Below the pieces are notes generated by a model that worked only from the letters and a program-made list of their open reading frames with translations, ran no database searches and was not told where the DNA came from. A stretch of 64,000 nucleotides of DNA, from NCBI RefSeq assembly GCF_016862895.1, contig NZ_BONV01000053.1:1-64000 (forward strand), read 5' to 3'. The translations under genes and the position numbers were made by a program. The DNA comes from Planotetraspora kaengkrachanensis (GTDB taxonomy: Bacteria; Actinomycetota; Actinomycetes; Streptosporangiales; Streptosporangiaceae). This document shows positions 26,564 to 34,012 of the stretch, one piece after another (position 1 is the stretch's first letter; every line of letters starts with the position of its first letter).

Positions 26564-26706
26564 CCTCCCGAGATCAAGGTGACGGCGGTCGATTTCGATC
26601 GGCCGAAGCCGATTGCTCGCCATGAGCGGCTGGGGACTCTTCGGCGGAGTCGGCCCAGCGGGAATCGAACCCGTGTTGAAGTAACCGCTGTCGTCGCACC
26701 GGGAGG
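26564..26706 (-). ncRNA. tRNA-like RNA lacking the anticodon arm, array unit 3
   Basis: 5' flank CCTCCCGGTGCG. No anticodon arm. A T arm with loop TTCGATT; a long acceptor-like stem CTGGG..GACTC / GAGTC CCCAG closed by a 7-base loop; a D-arm-like GCTC-ATGGC-GAGC. Then comes an extra hairpin ATCGGC-TTCG-GCCGAT, a 3' flank with GTCACCTTGATCT, and CGGGAGG, which pairs with the 5' flank. It has the same order of parts as units 1 and 4 (T arm before D arm). The lack of an anticodon arm argues for a mimic rather than a functional tRNA. Confidence 0.55.
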
Positions 26707-26723
26707 TGCATATGTAGTTGTGA

Positions 26724-26799
26724 CTCCCCGAGTTCGGGAGCGGCACCGGCGTTGTCTTTTTACAGAAAGAGAAGTAGCCGGGGCCTTCGCACCGGGGAG
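26724..26799 (-). ncRNA. shortened tRNA-like RNA, array unit 2
   Basis: 5' flank CTCCCCGGTGCGAAGG, then CTACTTC and a hairpin with anticodon-loop-like CTGTAAA (GTA, Tyr type), and a 3' flank CTCGGGGAG. The flank pair CTCCCCG/CGGGGAG is perfect and carries one more G-C pair than units 1 and 3, a compensatory difference. No T arm or D arm is visible, so it is either deleted or a minimal form. Confidence 0.45.
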
Positions 26800-26816
26800 C
26801 GCATATCAAGTTGTGG

Positions 26817-26952
26817 CCTCCCGAGGTCATGGCGGCGACGGTGACGTAGCGTCCTGGGCCACTAGACGACACCGGCCGAAGCCGGCGGCGGGATTCGAAC
26901 CCGCGTTACCGCTTTGAGAGAGCGAAGCATCCGTTGCCTGCGCACCGGGAGG
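26817..26952 (-). ncRNA. permuted tRNA-Glu(CTC)-like RNA, array unit 1
   Basis: Minus-strand order: 5' flank CCTCCCGGTGCG; anticodon arm TCGCT-CTCTCAA-AGCGG (anticodon CTC, with T33); TAAC; T arm GCGGG-TTCGAAT-CCCGC; acceptor 3' strand CGCCGGC; tetraloop TTCG; acceptor 5' strand GCCGGTG; TC; Glu-type D arm GTCT-..-GGAC; 3' flank with GTCACC and CGGGAGG. All seven acceptor pairs form, capped by a UUCG loop. The D arm is of the Glu type, matching the Glu anticodon, which argues that the two halves belong together. It lies directly downstream of the SMI1/KNR4 gene on the same strand, so read-through transcription is possible. Confidence 0.65.
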
Positions 26953-26992
26953 TACAAAAGAGACGGTAGCGGAGCGATATTCCGCGCGCATT

Positions 26993-27595
26993 CTAATTTC
27001 GAGGGCGATCGCCATCTGAGACCAACGGCGTAGCCACTTTCGGGTCCCCGAGATGGTGCTGGTACGGATCGAAGGGATCGATGGAGTCCTCAGCGAGTGC
27101 TGCGGTGATCAACGTCCGCATGAACTCGTCGAGATTGGCTGCCACTGGTCCGAAGCCTGCGACGTCGGCATCGTAGACGCCGTTCTGGATTGCACTGTTC
27201 GGTAGCGCCAGGATCGGACGGCCATCAGGTAGGGGGACCGCGTAGAGCACTCCGCCACCGCACGAAGCGATGATCATCACTTCGTGGGTCGTGGTGCCAT
27301 GGCGGATGAACCTCGGTTCTCGGGAACGGTGCAGCTCGGCGATCCAGCTCGGGGGTCCGATGAAGTAGCCGTTCCACAGGTCCGGAAGACTCGCCTCTTC
27401 TACGGCGCCAAAGAAGGCCGAGATGTCAGCTGGAAGAGGAGCTCCTAGCTGCTGCGACAAGGCGCGAAGCTCTTCGTCTCCATCGGCCGGTACCAGGGCG
27501 TTGGTGTCTGGCGGGTAGCCGTACCTGATCTCGAAGTCCGTCAGGAGAACGCGGACGACGTCGTGGAGTTGCTTGATGACGCTATCGACGTCCAT
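26993..27595 (-). CDS. SMI1/KNR4-family protein
   Basis: 200 residues from ATG 27595 (MDVDSVIKQLHDVVRVLLTD), preceded by GGGAGAGG. EELRALSQQLGAPLPADISA and FFGAVEEASLPDLWNGYFIG are the SMI1/KNR4 signature (a helix ending 'LPxDhxxFh', then the first strands). The superfamily supplies many immunity proteins of polymorphic-toxin systems; no toxin is adjacent. It is upstream of, and co-oriented with, the tRNA-like RNA array, 40 bp away. Confidence 0.8.
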   Translation of the reverse strand: MDVDSVIKQLHDVVRVLLTDFEIRYGYPPDTNALVPADGDEELRALSQQLGAPLPADISAFFGAVEEASLPDLWNGYFIGPPSWIAELHRSREPRFIRHGTTTHEVMIIASCGGGVLYAVPLPDGRPILALPNSAIQNGVYDADVAGFGPVAANLDEFMRTLITAALAEDSIDPFDPYQHHLGDPKVATPLVSDGDRPRN

Positions 27596-27670
27596 TGCCT
27601 CTCCCGTGGCTCCTGTCGTTGGCGGGCGGAGCGGATCAGGACGGCGGCCGCCGACCCGCTGCGGTGCCCA

Positions 27671-27695
27671 GCCTCCCTGGCACCGCCAGGGAGGC
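27671..27695 (-). terminator. hairpin after the secreted-protein gene
   Basis: GCCTCCCTGGC and GCCAGGGAGGC form a perfect 11-bp stem with a 3-base loop, 30 bp past the stop at 27725. No clear U-tract follows, as is common for actinomycete terminators. Confidence 0.65.
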
Positions 27696-27724
27696 TGAAT
27701 CACGGGATCATCTCACCATTCCCG

Positions 27725-28180
27725 CTACATGAACGGTGTGGTCGGCAGCGCGGAAGCAGATCTTGCCCTGGAGTTCTGCCATGGGTTGGCCTGATTGCGG
27801 TTCGTCTGGAAGGGCGACACCTGAAGGGTGAAGTCCCGCATCAGGTGCTGACTTTGGTGTTCGTGTTGGCGTGCATGCTGGGATTGGTGGTTCGAGTTCC
27901 GGTTGTGGTTCCCGCGGCCGCCGCCCCAGCCCCAGCCGCCGCCACATCCGCCGCCGCCACATCCGCGGCCACAACTGCTGCCGCGACTGCAACTGCTGCT
28001 GCTGCAGCCGCTGCTGCGCCCGCAATTGCTGCTGCCCGAGCCGCGGTCGGAATCGCCCCAGCCGGAGATGACGCCGGCATTCGCGGCGCTCGCGGTGAAG
28101 GCAGTTGCGACGGTGAGGGTGCCGCCGGTCAGCGCGGTGCCGATTGCGAGAGTCCCGACGATGCTTTTCAAGTTGGGCAT
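27725..28180 (-). CDS. secreted Cys/Ser/Gly-rich protein, paralogue family A
   Basis: 151 residues. Signal peptide MPNLKSIVGTLAIGTALTGG to about residue 35 (AANAG). A mature low-complexity region rich in Ser/Cys/Gly (about 40-88) follows, then Asn/His/Gln/Arg-rich residues (GNHNRNSNHQSQH), and a conserved-looking segment HLMRDFTLQVSPFQTN. The last part matches HLLHDINVTLTPSQTS in the secreted protein at 56497-57396, and both have Arg/Asn-rich sequence before it. Their upstream leaders are also similar. No known family; a surface or spore-coat role is only a guess. Confidence 0.75.
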   Translation of the reverse strand: MPNLKSIVGTLAIGTALTGGTLTVATAFTASAANAGVISGWGDSDRGSGSSNCGRSSGCSSSSCSRGSSCGRGCGGGGCGGGWGWGGGRGNHNRNSNHQSQHARQHEHQSQHLMRDFTLQVSPFQTNRNQANPWQNSRARSASALPTTPFM

Positions 28181-28274
28181 TCATTCCCCCTTGAACGGGC
28201 TTGCGCCCCGTGTTCTATTTCGCCAAATGGTCACGAAGTGTTGATCGCGAGCTATTGCCGAATTGTCTGTGTAA

Positions 28275-28325
28275 TGCGTTGTTTTCCATGTCTCTTAAGC
28301 AACAAACGGCGATTGGTCGCTTTTG
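28275..28325 (-). promoter_or_regulatory. conserved leader block upstream of family A secreted gene
   Basis: Begins tgcgttgttttcc and ends CAAACGGCGATTGGTCGCTTTTG on the plus strand. The paralogue at 56497-57396 has the same two blocks at 57491-57545, with the second at nearly the same distance from its start codon (123 versus 127 bp). It may be a promoter, an operator or a structured leader. Confidence 0.5.
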
Positions 28326-29022
28326 TGTATCACTTACCTAGTTATTGAACCTCTTAGCCCCATATTAGCTATTCTGGCATGAAATAATCTATTATGCCCT
28401 GATATGTCATGTCTGCGATGGTGCGATATTCCGGTCGGACGAGGCGCCGCGTGAGTGCCACGCGCCTTGCGCTCGTACGGCCGGACCTGTGGTCGCGATC
28501 GGACGAACTGGCTGAATCACCTCGGCGACCGGCAGGATCAGCAGTTATGGAGGCCTTCCTCCGGCCCCTGGAACCCTGTGTCGGCCGGGCGCCGGGCGGT
28601 CCTGCAGGATGTCGCCGCGTGTCCGCGCCAGCGCCTCGGTGGTAGAGCACCACGAGACGGCCGACCTGGTAGTCCGCTCGGGCCGCCTGGCGCGCCATGC
28701 TGGCCGGCGACGCACTCACCTCATCGACCGCCGAGACGGCGCGACCCTTCCCACGGATGTCGCGCTTCCACTGGAGCACTACATCGATGAAGAAACGATC
28801 TCGGTCCGACCGGTGACGGGATCGTCGACTTGATCGTCGTTCAATTGGCGTGCAATTAGACAGGGGTTCGATTCTGGGTAGCCCCTGACGGCGGCGGCAA
28901 GGGGTTCCCGGTTTCGAAAGTTGGGTGCCGTGCACCTGCCGACAAATACGTGAGGCGTCGCATTAGGCCATATCAACGGCATGATCACGTGTCAGATGGG
29001 GGGTGCGATTAGTATCGTCAAC
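28326..29022. other. intergenic, no gene supported
   Basis: About 700 bp. The first 100 bp are unusually A+T-rich for this window and form the far upstream region of the secreted gene. The rest holds only overlapping frames without motifs. Confidence 0.4.
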
Positions 29023-29220
29023 ATGAGCGAACCCCAGACCGTCACGCTTCCACACGGCGACAATTTGAGCTGTGACACATGCCAGAACGAGCTCTTCGAA
29101 TACCATCAGTGGAAGCTCCAGACCACGGGCATGACATTCATGAACCTCGACTGGGCGAACCGTGACGCGACCTGCTTCGTGTGCACCACGTGCCGCCGCA
29201 TCCATTGGTTCCATTTGTGA
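29023..29220 (+). CDS. small zinc-ribbon-like protein
   Basis: 65 residues from ATG 29023 (MSEPQTVTLPHGDNLSCDTC). Two CxxC pairs (SCDTCQ and FVCTTCRR) about 35 residues apart could bind one zinc. The interior FEYHQWKLQTTGMTFMNLDW resembles small uncharacterised zinc-ribbon proteins of actinomycetes. The in-frame ATG at 28981 is less likely, since homology-like sequence starts after 29023. It stands alone. Confidence 0.6.
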   Translation: MSEPQTVTLPHGDNLSCDTCQNELFEYHQWKLQTTGMTFMNLDWANRDATCFVCTTCRRIHWFHL

Positions 29221-29396
29221 TCAAGGGTGTGCCCTGGCGTACAGCCCGATGATCAGATAGTCCACGCAGTGGCTCTGCATTATGGGCGCACAGTCGTCAC
29301 GATCTGCCGTCGCGGAGGACGCCCCAATGATCGTCGCGACGCCCGGCACGCGCACGGCAAACTGACCGTATCGAGGAAAGAACCGTTCGGTGTGCG

Positions 29397-29609
29397 CTAC
29401 TGCAGGTTGTCCGCGGCCTCTCCAGGTACGGAGAAAGGCGTGTAGCCGGGCGGCAGTTCGCTCACGTCCAAGCCGGAAAATACCAGTGACAGGTCATGTG
29501 CATTGGTCTGGATACGCACCTCGTGGAATTCAATCCCGATGGCTGCGGCCCACGAATCAGCCGTCGTCGATTCGGCCATGACCGTCGCCCCGGGATAGAG
29601 GTTCGGCAT
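29397..29609 (-). CDS. small hypothetical protein
   Basis: About 70 residues from 29609 (MPNLYPGATVMAESTTADSW) or 29579. It starts 10 bp after the stop of the MerR gene on the same strand, so it is probably co-transcribed. It contains AAAIGIEFHEVRIQTNAHDL and LSLVFSGLDVSELPPGYTPF. No known family. Confidence 0.5.
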   Translation of the reverse strand: MPNLYPGATVMAESTTADSWAAAIGIEFHEVRIQTNAHDLSLVFSGLDVSELPPGYTPFSVPGEAADNLQ

Positions 29610-29619
29610 GTCGCCGCGA

Positions 29620-30036
29620 TCACTCCACAACCAGGTCCGGGACCCTATCGGAGGCTGTAGGGGTGGCGGCCGCGGCGTCCTCGCAGGCGCGCAGATATGT
29701 CTCGATCGCGTGCCGGTTGCGCTGCAGCACGTCGATGCGTCGTTCGATGCTGACGAGTTGGCGTCGCAGTCCGTCCAGGTCCTTTATTGCCGGGCACACC
29801 GGGGCCTTCGCTTCTTCCTTCGCGGCATCGAGACAGGGGAGAACCTCGCGGATCATCTCCGTCGTGAAACCGGCTTCGAGAAGTTCGCGAATTTGCAGTA
29901 CACGATCGATGGCAGGCTCGCCGTAGGTGCGATATCCGTTGCCGCTCCGGAACGGGTGCAGGATGCCGACCTCTTCGTAGTAACGAAGCAGTCGCGGCGC
30001 GACCCCCGTCTTCGCGGCCAGGTCTCCGATCTTCAA
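29620..30036 (-). CDS. MerR-family regulator
   Basis: 138 residues: MKIGDLAAKTGVAPRLLRYY is the canonical winged helix, then EEVGILHPFRSGNGYRTYGE and a coiled coil (about 85-120). Cysteines occur at LPCLD, PVCPA and RACED, but not in a CxnC pattern typical of metal sensors. Divergent from the SDR gene at 30256. The intervening promoter has MerR spacing and shares the bases CTTGACCTTCACATNAATG with the site at 17963-17981. Confidence 0.9.
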   Translation of the reverse strand: MKIGDLAAKTGVAPRLLRYYEEVGILHPFRSGNGYRTYGEPAIDRVLQIRELLEAGFTTEMIREVLPCLDAAKEEAKAPVCPAIKDLDGLRRQLVSIERRIDVLQRNRHAIETYLRACEDAAAATPTASDRVPDLVVE

Positions 30037-30113
30037 ATCGCTCTCCTCAATTAGGCATCCGCGCAGACGGCGCGCCTCGCCGTCGCACCGGTACGCGACC
30101 TCGCGGTCGGCGC

Positions 30114-30144
30114 TTGACCTTCACATTAATGGAAAGGTTTAGCT
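30114..30144 (+). promoter_or_regulatory. MerR-type overspaced promoter for the SDR gene
   Basis: -35 TTGACC (30114-30119), 19-bp spacer, -10 TTAGCT (30139-30144). The left part is nearly identical to the site at 17965, while the right half of the dyad is weaker. Confidence 0.6.
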
Positions 30145-30255
30145 TCTCCACATTCCCAGACCTGCTGAAGCGGGTTGATCAAGGCCGCGTATCCGGGGCC
30201 GGCCATCGCGTTGGACAGCCGCGGCGCGCGCCAGCAAAGAATGTGAGATCAAGAG

Positions 30256-31212
30256 ATGACGACGGGTTCCAGGACGAACGCAAGCAAGCCGGACGGTGGG
30301 GGATGGACCGCGGACCGAATGGCCGAACAGAAGGGCCGCACCTTCGTCGTGACGGGTGCGACCAGCGGTCTCGGTCTCGTGACGGCGCGCGAGCTCGCGG
30401 CGCACGGCGGCCGGGTGCTGCTCGCTGTTCGTGACGCGGCACGGGGAGAAGAGGTGGCGTCCTCGCTCCGCAGGGCGTATCCCGGGGCCGAGGTGGAGGT
30501 GCGTCAAATCGATCTGCTGAATTTGAACTCGATTCGCCGGGCCGCGGAGCAAATCGGCGCGGAGGAGTCCGTCGACGTACTGGTCAACAACGCGGGCATC
30601 TCCATGGTCGAGCACTCCGTGACCGCGCTGGGCGCAGAGCGCCATCTCGCTGCGAATCACCTCGGCCACTTCGCGCTCACGGCGTTGCTGGAACCGGCGC
30701 TGCGCCGGTCGCCTGCGCCGCGGGTGGTCACCGTGACGTCGTACATGCATGAGAAGGGCGAACTTGATCTGGACGATGTCGCGTGGTCGCGGAAGTACTC
30801 GCCTATCGCCGCCTACTCGGCATCGAAGCTGGCCAACGCGGTCTTCGCCGTGGAGCTCGCCCGGCGCGAGCAGTCGTCATCGTCGCCGATCACCAGCATT
30901 CTTGCGCACCCGGGCTACAGCAACACGCCGATGCAGAGCAAAGGCACCGGGATCACGGGGATCGCCATGCGCGTTCTCGGCAGGCTCTTCGCGCAGAGTC
31001 CGGAGATGGGAGCTCTGCCGCAGCTTTTCGCGGCGACCGAGCCCGATCTCGCCGGCGGCTCCTACATCGGACCTGACGGCCGGGGCGGACGGTCTGGACA
31101 TCCCATACCCGTGCAGCCGTCGGCGGCAGCCCAAGATCCAGAACTCGGCCGTCGCCTGTGGGAGCGCTCGCAGCAACTGACCGGCATCGGCTGGCACACC
31201 CCCGAATCCTGA
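30256..31212 (+). CDS. short-chain dehydrogenase/reductase (retinol-dehydrogenase-like)
   Basis: 318 residues. TGATSGLG (33-40) is the cofactor loop, NNAG 111-114, and YSASK (Tyr187, Lys191) the catalytic pair. Length and the AANHLGHFALTALLEPALRR region fit the long 'retinol dehydrogenase-like' SDR group. The start at 30256 has a weak ribosome-binding site; ATG 30316, right before the Rossmann strand, is an alternative. Likely induced through the divergent MerR. Confidence 0.88.
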   Translation: MTTGSRTNASKPDGGGWTADRMAEQKGRTFVVTGATSGLGLVTARELAAHGGRVLLAVRDAARGEEVASSLRRAYPGAEVEVRQIDLLNLNSIRRAAEQIGAEESVDVLVNNAGISMVEHSVTALGAERHLAANHLGHFALTALLEPALRRSPAPRVVTVTSYMHEKGELDLDDVAWSRKYSPIAAYSASKLANAVFAVELARREQSSSSPITSILAHPGYSNTPMQSKGTGITGIAMRVLGRLFAQSPEMGALPQLFAATEPDLAGGSYIGPDGRGGRSGHPIPVQPSAAAQDPELGRRLWERSQQLTGIGWHTPES

Positions 31213-31602
31213 CCGCGTCGCCCGCGGACGAGGATGATCGGGCCGCCGACCTGCTGGTCGGCGGTGATGAAAAGAACCCCCGTTGCGCACTCGCGGTTGC
31301 CGTGGCAAAGTTGGCCCCGCTTTGCGGCACTCATATATACGGCAGAAGGATTGAAGTCCATGGTCTCGGCGTCCCTCAGCGGCCGCCGTCGGCACTGACC
31401 GGTCTCCAGTACCGGCATCGTCAGTGCCACGTTCGTCTCCTCACGGCGGCCCTACGCGCGGTGTCTGACACACCGCCTCGCCTCCCTGTACAGGGAGGTC
31501 CCGGCTCAGCGCCGGGTCTGACAAGTCTGCGCGGCTCACCGATCCGCCCCGGTGCGGCGGGATCGCGCTCCACCATGTCATACACGTGAGGTCAACATCA
31601 TC
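31213..31602. other. intergenic with two palindromes, no gene supported
   Basis: No frame is supported. GCGGTGT/ACACCGC (31458-31476) and the perfect palindrome CCTCCCTGTACAGGGAGG (31481-31498) could be a terminator for the SDR gene or operators for the GNAT gene. Confidence 0.45.
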
Positions 31603-32361
31603 ATGGACTCCAACGTCCAGAGCTTTGCCGTCGCCAACCTTCGTCGCCGCCCCGTGGTCGTCCAGGCAGGTGGCTTCGTCGCAGGGTTCGATCCCAGCAC
31701 CACCAGCCCGTACATCAACTACGCGACCCCTGAGCCCGGCGCTCGGCCGACGAGCCGGGATGTCGCAGCGCTGATCGAGGCGTTCCGCGATCGCGGTCTC
31801 AAGCCCAGGCTCGAGTTCGCGCCGGACGCCGCGCCCGACGTGGAGCCCGCACTGCGCGCGGCGGGATTCACCGTGGAGGAGGTACACGAGTACCTGGTCT
31901 GCACTCCGGCCACGCTGACGATGCCTCCAGCCACGGCAGCCCCCCTCCTTGTGGAGACCCCGTCCACGGACGAGGACTACGCGTCGATCGACGGTGCCTT
32001 GGCCGAGGCGTTCTCCGGCGAGTTCGCCTCCTCCCCTGAAGGTGTGGCCCGGCTGCGCCGCACCCAGGAGAACGGCGGCGCGGTGCGGTTCGTCCGGGCG
32101 CCCGGGGGCGGCTGCGCCGGTGGGGCCTCCTGCTCCGCGCCGGCCGTGGGCACTTCGGAGTTGGCAGGTGTGGGTACTCGACCCGCCTTCCGCGGCCGCG
32201 GCATCGCCGCCTCGGTCACAGCCGCGCTGACGGAGACCATGTTCGCCCAGGGGGCGCAGTCGGTGTGGCTGGAGTACTCGGGCGAGGGATCACGCCGCGT
32301 CTATGAACGCGTCGGCTACAAGCCGCAAGGCACCCGCCTGTACATGGCGCTCGAAGGGTGA
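31603..32361 (+). CDS. GNAT-family N-acetyltransferase
   Basis: 252 residues from ATG 31603 (MDSNVQSFAVANLRRRPVVV). The C-terminal GNAT domain has LAGVGTRPAFRGRGIAASVT, with the acetyl-CoA pyrophosphate-binding RGRGIA, followed by QSVWLEYSGEGSRRVYERVG and a final YKPQGTRLYMALEG. The N-terminal half is likely a degenerate GNAT repeat. Substrate unknown. Confidence 0.85.
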   Translation: MDSNVQSFAVANLRRRPVVVQAGGFVAGFDPSTTSPYINYATPEPGARPTSRDVAALIEAFRDRGLKPRLEFAPDAAPDVEPALRAAGFTVEEVHEYLVCTPATLTMPPATAAPLLVETPSTDEDYASIDGALAEAFSGEFASSPEGVARLRRTQENGGAVRFVRAPGGGCAGGASCSAPAVGTSELAGVGTRPAFRGRGIAASVTAALTETMFAQGAQSVWLEYSGEGSRRVYERVGYKPQGTRLYMALEG

Positions 32362-32476
32362 CGTGCGGGGCGGGGACGGTCCAGGGCCCGTCCCCGCCCT
32401 CAGCCCGTACGTCTATCGGAAACGACCAGTAGGCGGTGATGTCCCGCCTCGGGGCGTACAAGTCGAGGCGTCCGAC

Positions 32477-32866
32477 TCATCGGGCGTCGAATTCGGTCCT
32501 CGATTCGAGGATGCCGGCGCAGTTGTCCTCCGCCCATCCGCCCAGGGAGCGGAGGATCCCGAGCAAGCTGAGCCCGCGAGCAGTCAGGGCGTAGTCGACT
32601 CGTGGGGGTTTGGTGTCGTGGACGGTCCGCGTCACCAGGCCGTCCCGTTCCAGCCCCCGCAGTGTCGCGCTGAGCATGCGCTGGGTGATGGGCTCGCTCA
32701 TCCGGCGCAGCTCGTTGAACCGCCGGGTGGTGTCGCCGAGCTGGCAGATGACCACCACCGACCACTTGTCGCCGACCCGTTCGAGCACGTCGCGGATGAG
32801 GGCGAGGCGGGCCTGCTCGCACAACTCGGACGTGGTGTCGTCCACCTCCGGGATCGGGTGTGCCAT
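32477..32866 (-). CDS. HxlR-family regulator
   Basis: About 129 residues from ATG 32866 (MAHPIPEVDDTTSELCEQAR). VLERVGDKWSVVVICQLGDT and RRFNELRRMSEPITQRMLSA are the diagnostic HxlR winged-helix elements. A single Cys near the N-terminus fits redox-sensing members. Divergent from the SDR at 33021, with repeated TACCTGGT motifs between them; likely controls that gene. Confidence 0.9.
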   Translation of the reverse strand: MAHPIPEVDDTTSELCEQARLALIRDVLERVGDKWSVVVICQLGDTTRRFNELRRMSEPITQRMLSATLRGLERDGLVTRTVHDTKPPRVDYALTARGLSLLGILRSLGGWAEDNCAGILESRTEFDAR

Positions 32867-32886
32867 GCCCGCAGTATACGAGAGGT

Positions 32887-32992
32887 ACCTGGTTCCCATA
32901 GGGGTGGTTCTCCCGGTGATACCTGGTCACGTTGAAGTGCTCTCTTGCCGCGTTCCCGCAGCGCTGCAAAGGTACGGATTACGCACCTGGTA
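32887..32992. promoter_or_regulatory. repeated TACCTGGT elements between HxlR and SDR genes
   Basis: TACCTGGTT at 32887-32895, TACCTGGTC at 32921-32929 and ACCTGGTAT at 32984-32992. The outer copies extend to GATACC/GGTATC half-dyads. Probable HxlR binding sites. Confidence 0.5.
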
Positions 32993-33020
32993 TCCAATGA
33001 GAACCATCTAGGGGGAAATC

Positions 33021-33785
33021 GTGTCCACGCGGTTTGTAGAGAAAGTCATCCTGATCACCGGTGCCACCTCCGGCATGGGCCGTGCCGCGGCCGAACGGAT
33101 CGCGGCCGAGGGCGCGAAAGTCGTCCTCGCAGCACGTGGCAAGGAGGCAGGCGACGCGCTGGTGGCGGACCTCCGCGCCGCCGGAAGAGAGGCCACCTTC
33201 ATCCCGGCCGATGTGACGGTGGAGGCCGAGGCGGCGGAGCTGGTCCGCCAGGCGGTGAGTCGGTACGGCCGGCTCGACGGCGTGTTCAACAACGTCGGCG
33301 CCGCCACGGCGGTCGGCCCGCTGACCGAGATCGAGGGCGACGCCTGGCGCGCCGAGCTGGCGCTCAACCTCAGCAGCGTCTTCTACGGCCTGAAGCACCA
33401 GATTCCGGTGCTACTGGCGAACGGCGGAGGCGCGATCCTGAACAACGCCTCGGCCAACGGCGTCACCGGGCAAGCGGGCGCGGCCTCCTACAGCGCCGCC
33501 AAGCACGGCGTGGTCGGCCTCACCCGGTCGGCGGCACTCGAAACGGCCGCGGCCGGCATTCGGATCAACGCCCTGATCACCGGCGGCGTCGACACCCCGC
33601 TGCTGCGTGCCAACATGGGCCCGACACCGGAGGAGGCCCTGCGCGCAGCCGGGGCGATGCACCCGATCGGGCGGGTCGCCCAGCCGGACGAGATCGCGGC
33701 GTTCGTCGCGTTCCTGCTGAGCGACGAAGCCAGGTTCATCACCGGAGCCGCGCTGGCGATCGATGGCGGGATGACCGCGGACTGA
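33021..33785 (+). CDS. SDR-family oxidoreductase
   Basis: 254 residues, GTG start preceded by AGGGGGAAATC. TGATSGMG at 13-20, NNVG at 90-93 (usual NNAG), and catalytic Tyr157/Lys161 in ASYSAAKHG. The C-terminal PIGRVAQPDEIAAFVAFLLS and GAALAIDGGMTAD are typical of classical, glucose-1-dehydrogenase-like SDRs. Probably under the divergent HxlR regulator. Confidence 0.92.
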   Translation: MSTRFVEKVILITGATSGMGRAAAERIAAEGAKVVLAARGKEAGDALVADLRAAGREATFIPADVTVEAEAAELVRQAVSRYGRLDGVFNNVGAATAVGPLTEIEGDAWRAELALNLSSVFYGLKHQIPVLLANGGGAILNNASANGVTGQAGAASYSAAKHGVVGLTRSAALETAAAGIRINALITGGVDTPLLRANMGPTPEEALRAAGAMHPIGRVAQPDEIAAFVAFLLSDEARFITGAALAIDGGMTAD

Positions 33786-34012
33786 CGAGGGGACTTCGCG
33801 GGCGGCCTGCCTCCCGTGCAAGGTTGATCCGCTGAGCGCTCGGCAAGCCGTCCCCCCAACAGGACGCGGCCGGCAGCGACACTCGCACGAGCAGGAGATC
33901 TGAGTAGCCGGACGCCCCGCCCATTCCTTTGTCACAACGGCGGGCGGGGCGTCTCGGGCCTGTTCAGAGAGTTCGCAGTGCTCAAATCGCGCGGTATCGC
34001 GGTCCCCGCCGG

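Noticed and set aside
26510-26872. 120-codon minus-strand frame with repeated RC(E/D)xxGYF motifs
   Set aside because: The repeated motif is explained by the repeated RNA flanks; tRNA arms with full pairing run through the frame, and no ribosome-binding site or homologue-like domain supports a protein.
26408-26952. Permuted group I intron-exon arrangement
   Set aside because: The order would suit it, but the elements between tRNA parts are about 100 bases or less and show no group I core (P7, guanosine site, terminal G).
28853-28885. ggggttcgattctggg as a T arm of another tRNA-like unit
   Set aside because: The stem does not pair and no flanking elements of the array are present.
28369-28935. 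188-codon minus-strand frame
   Set aside because: Arg/Ser-rich without motif or ribosome-binding site; typical chance frame.
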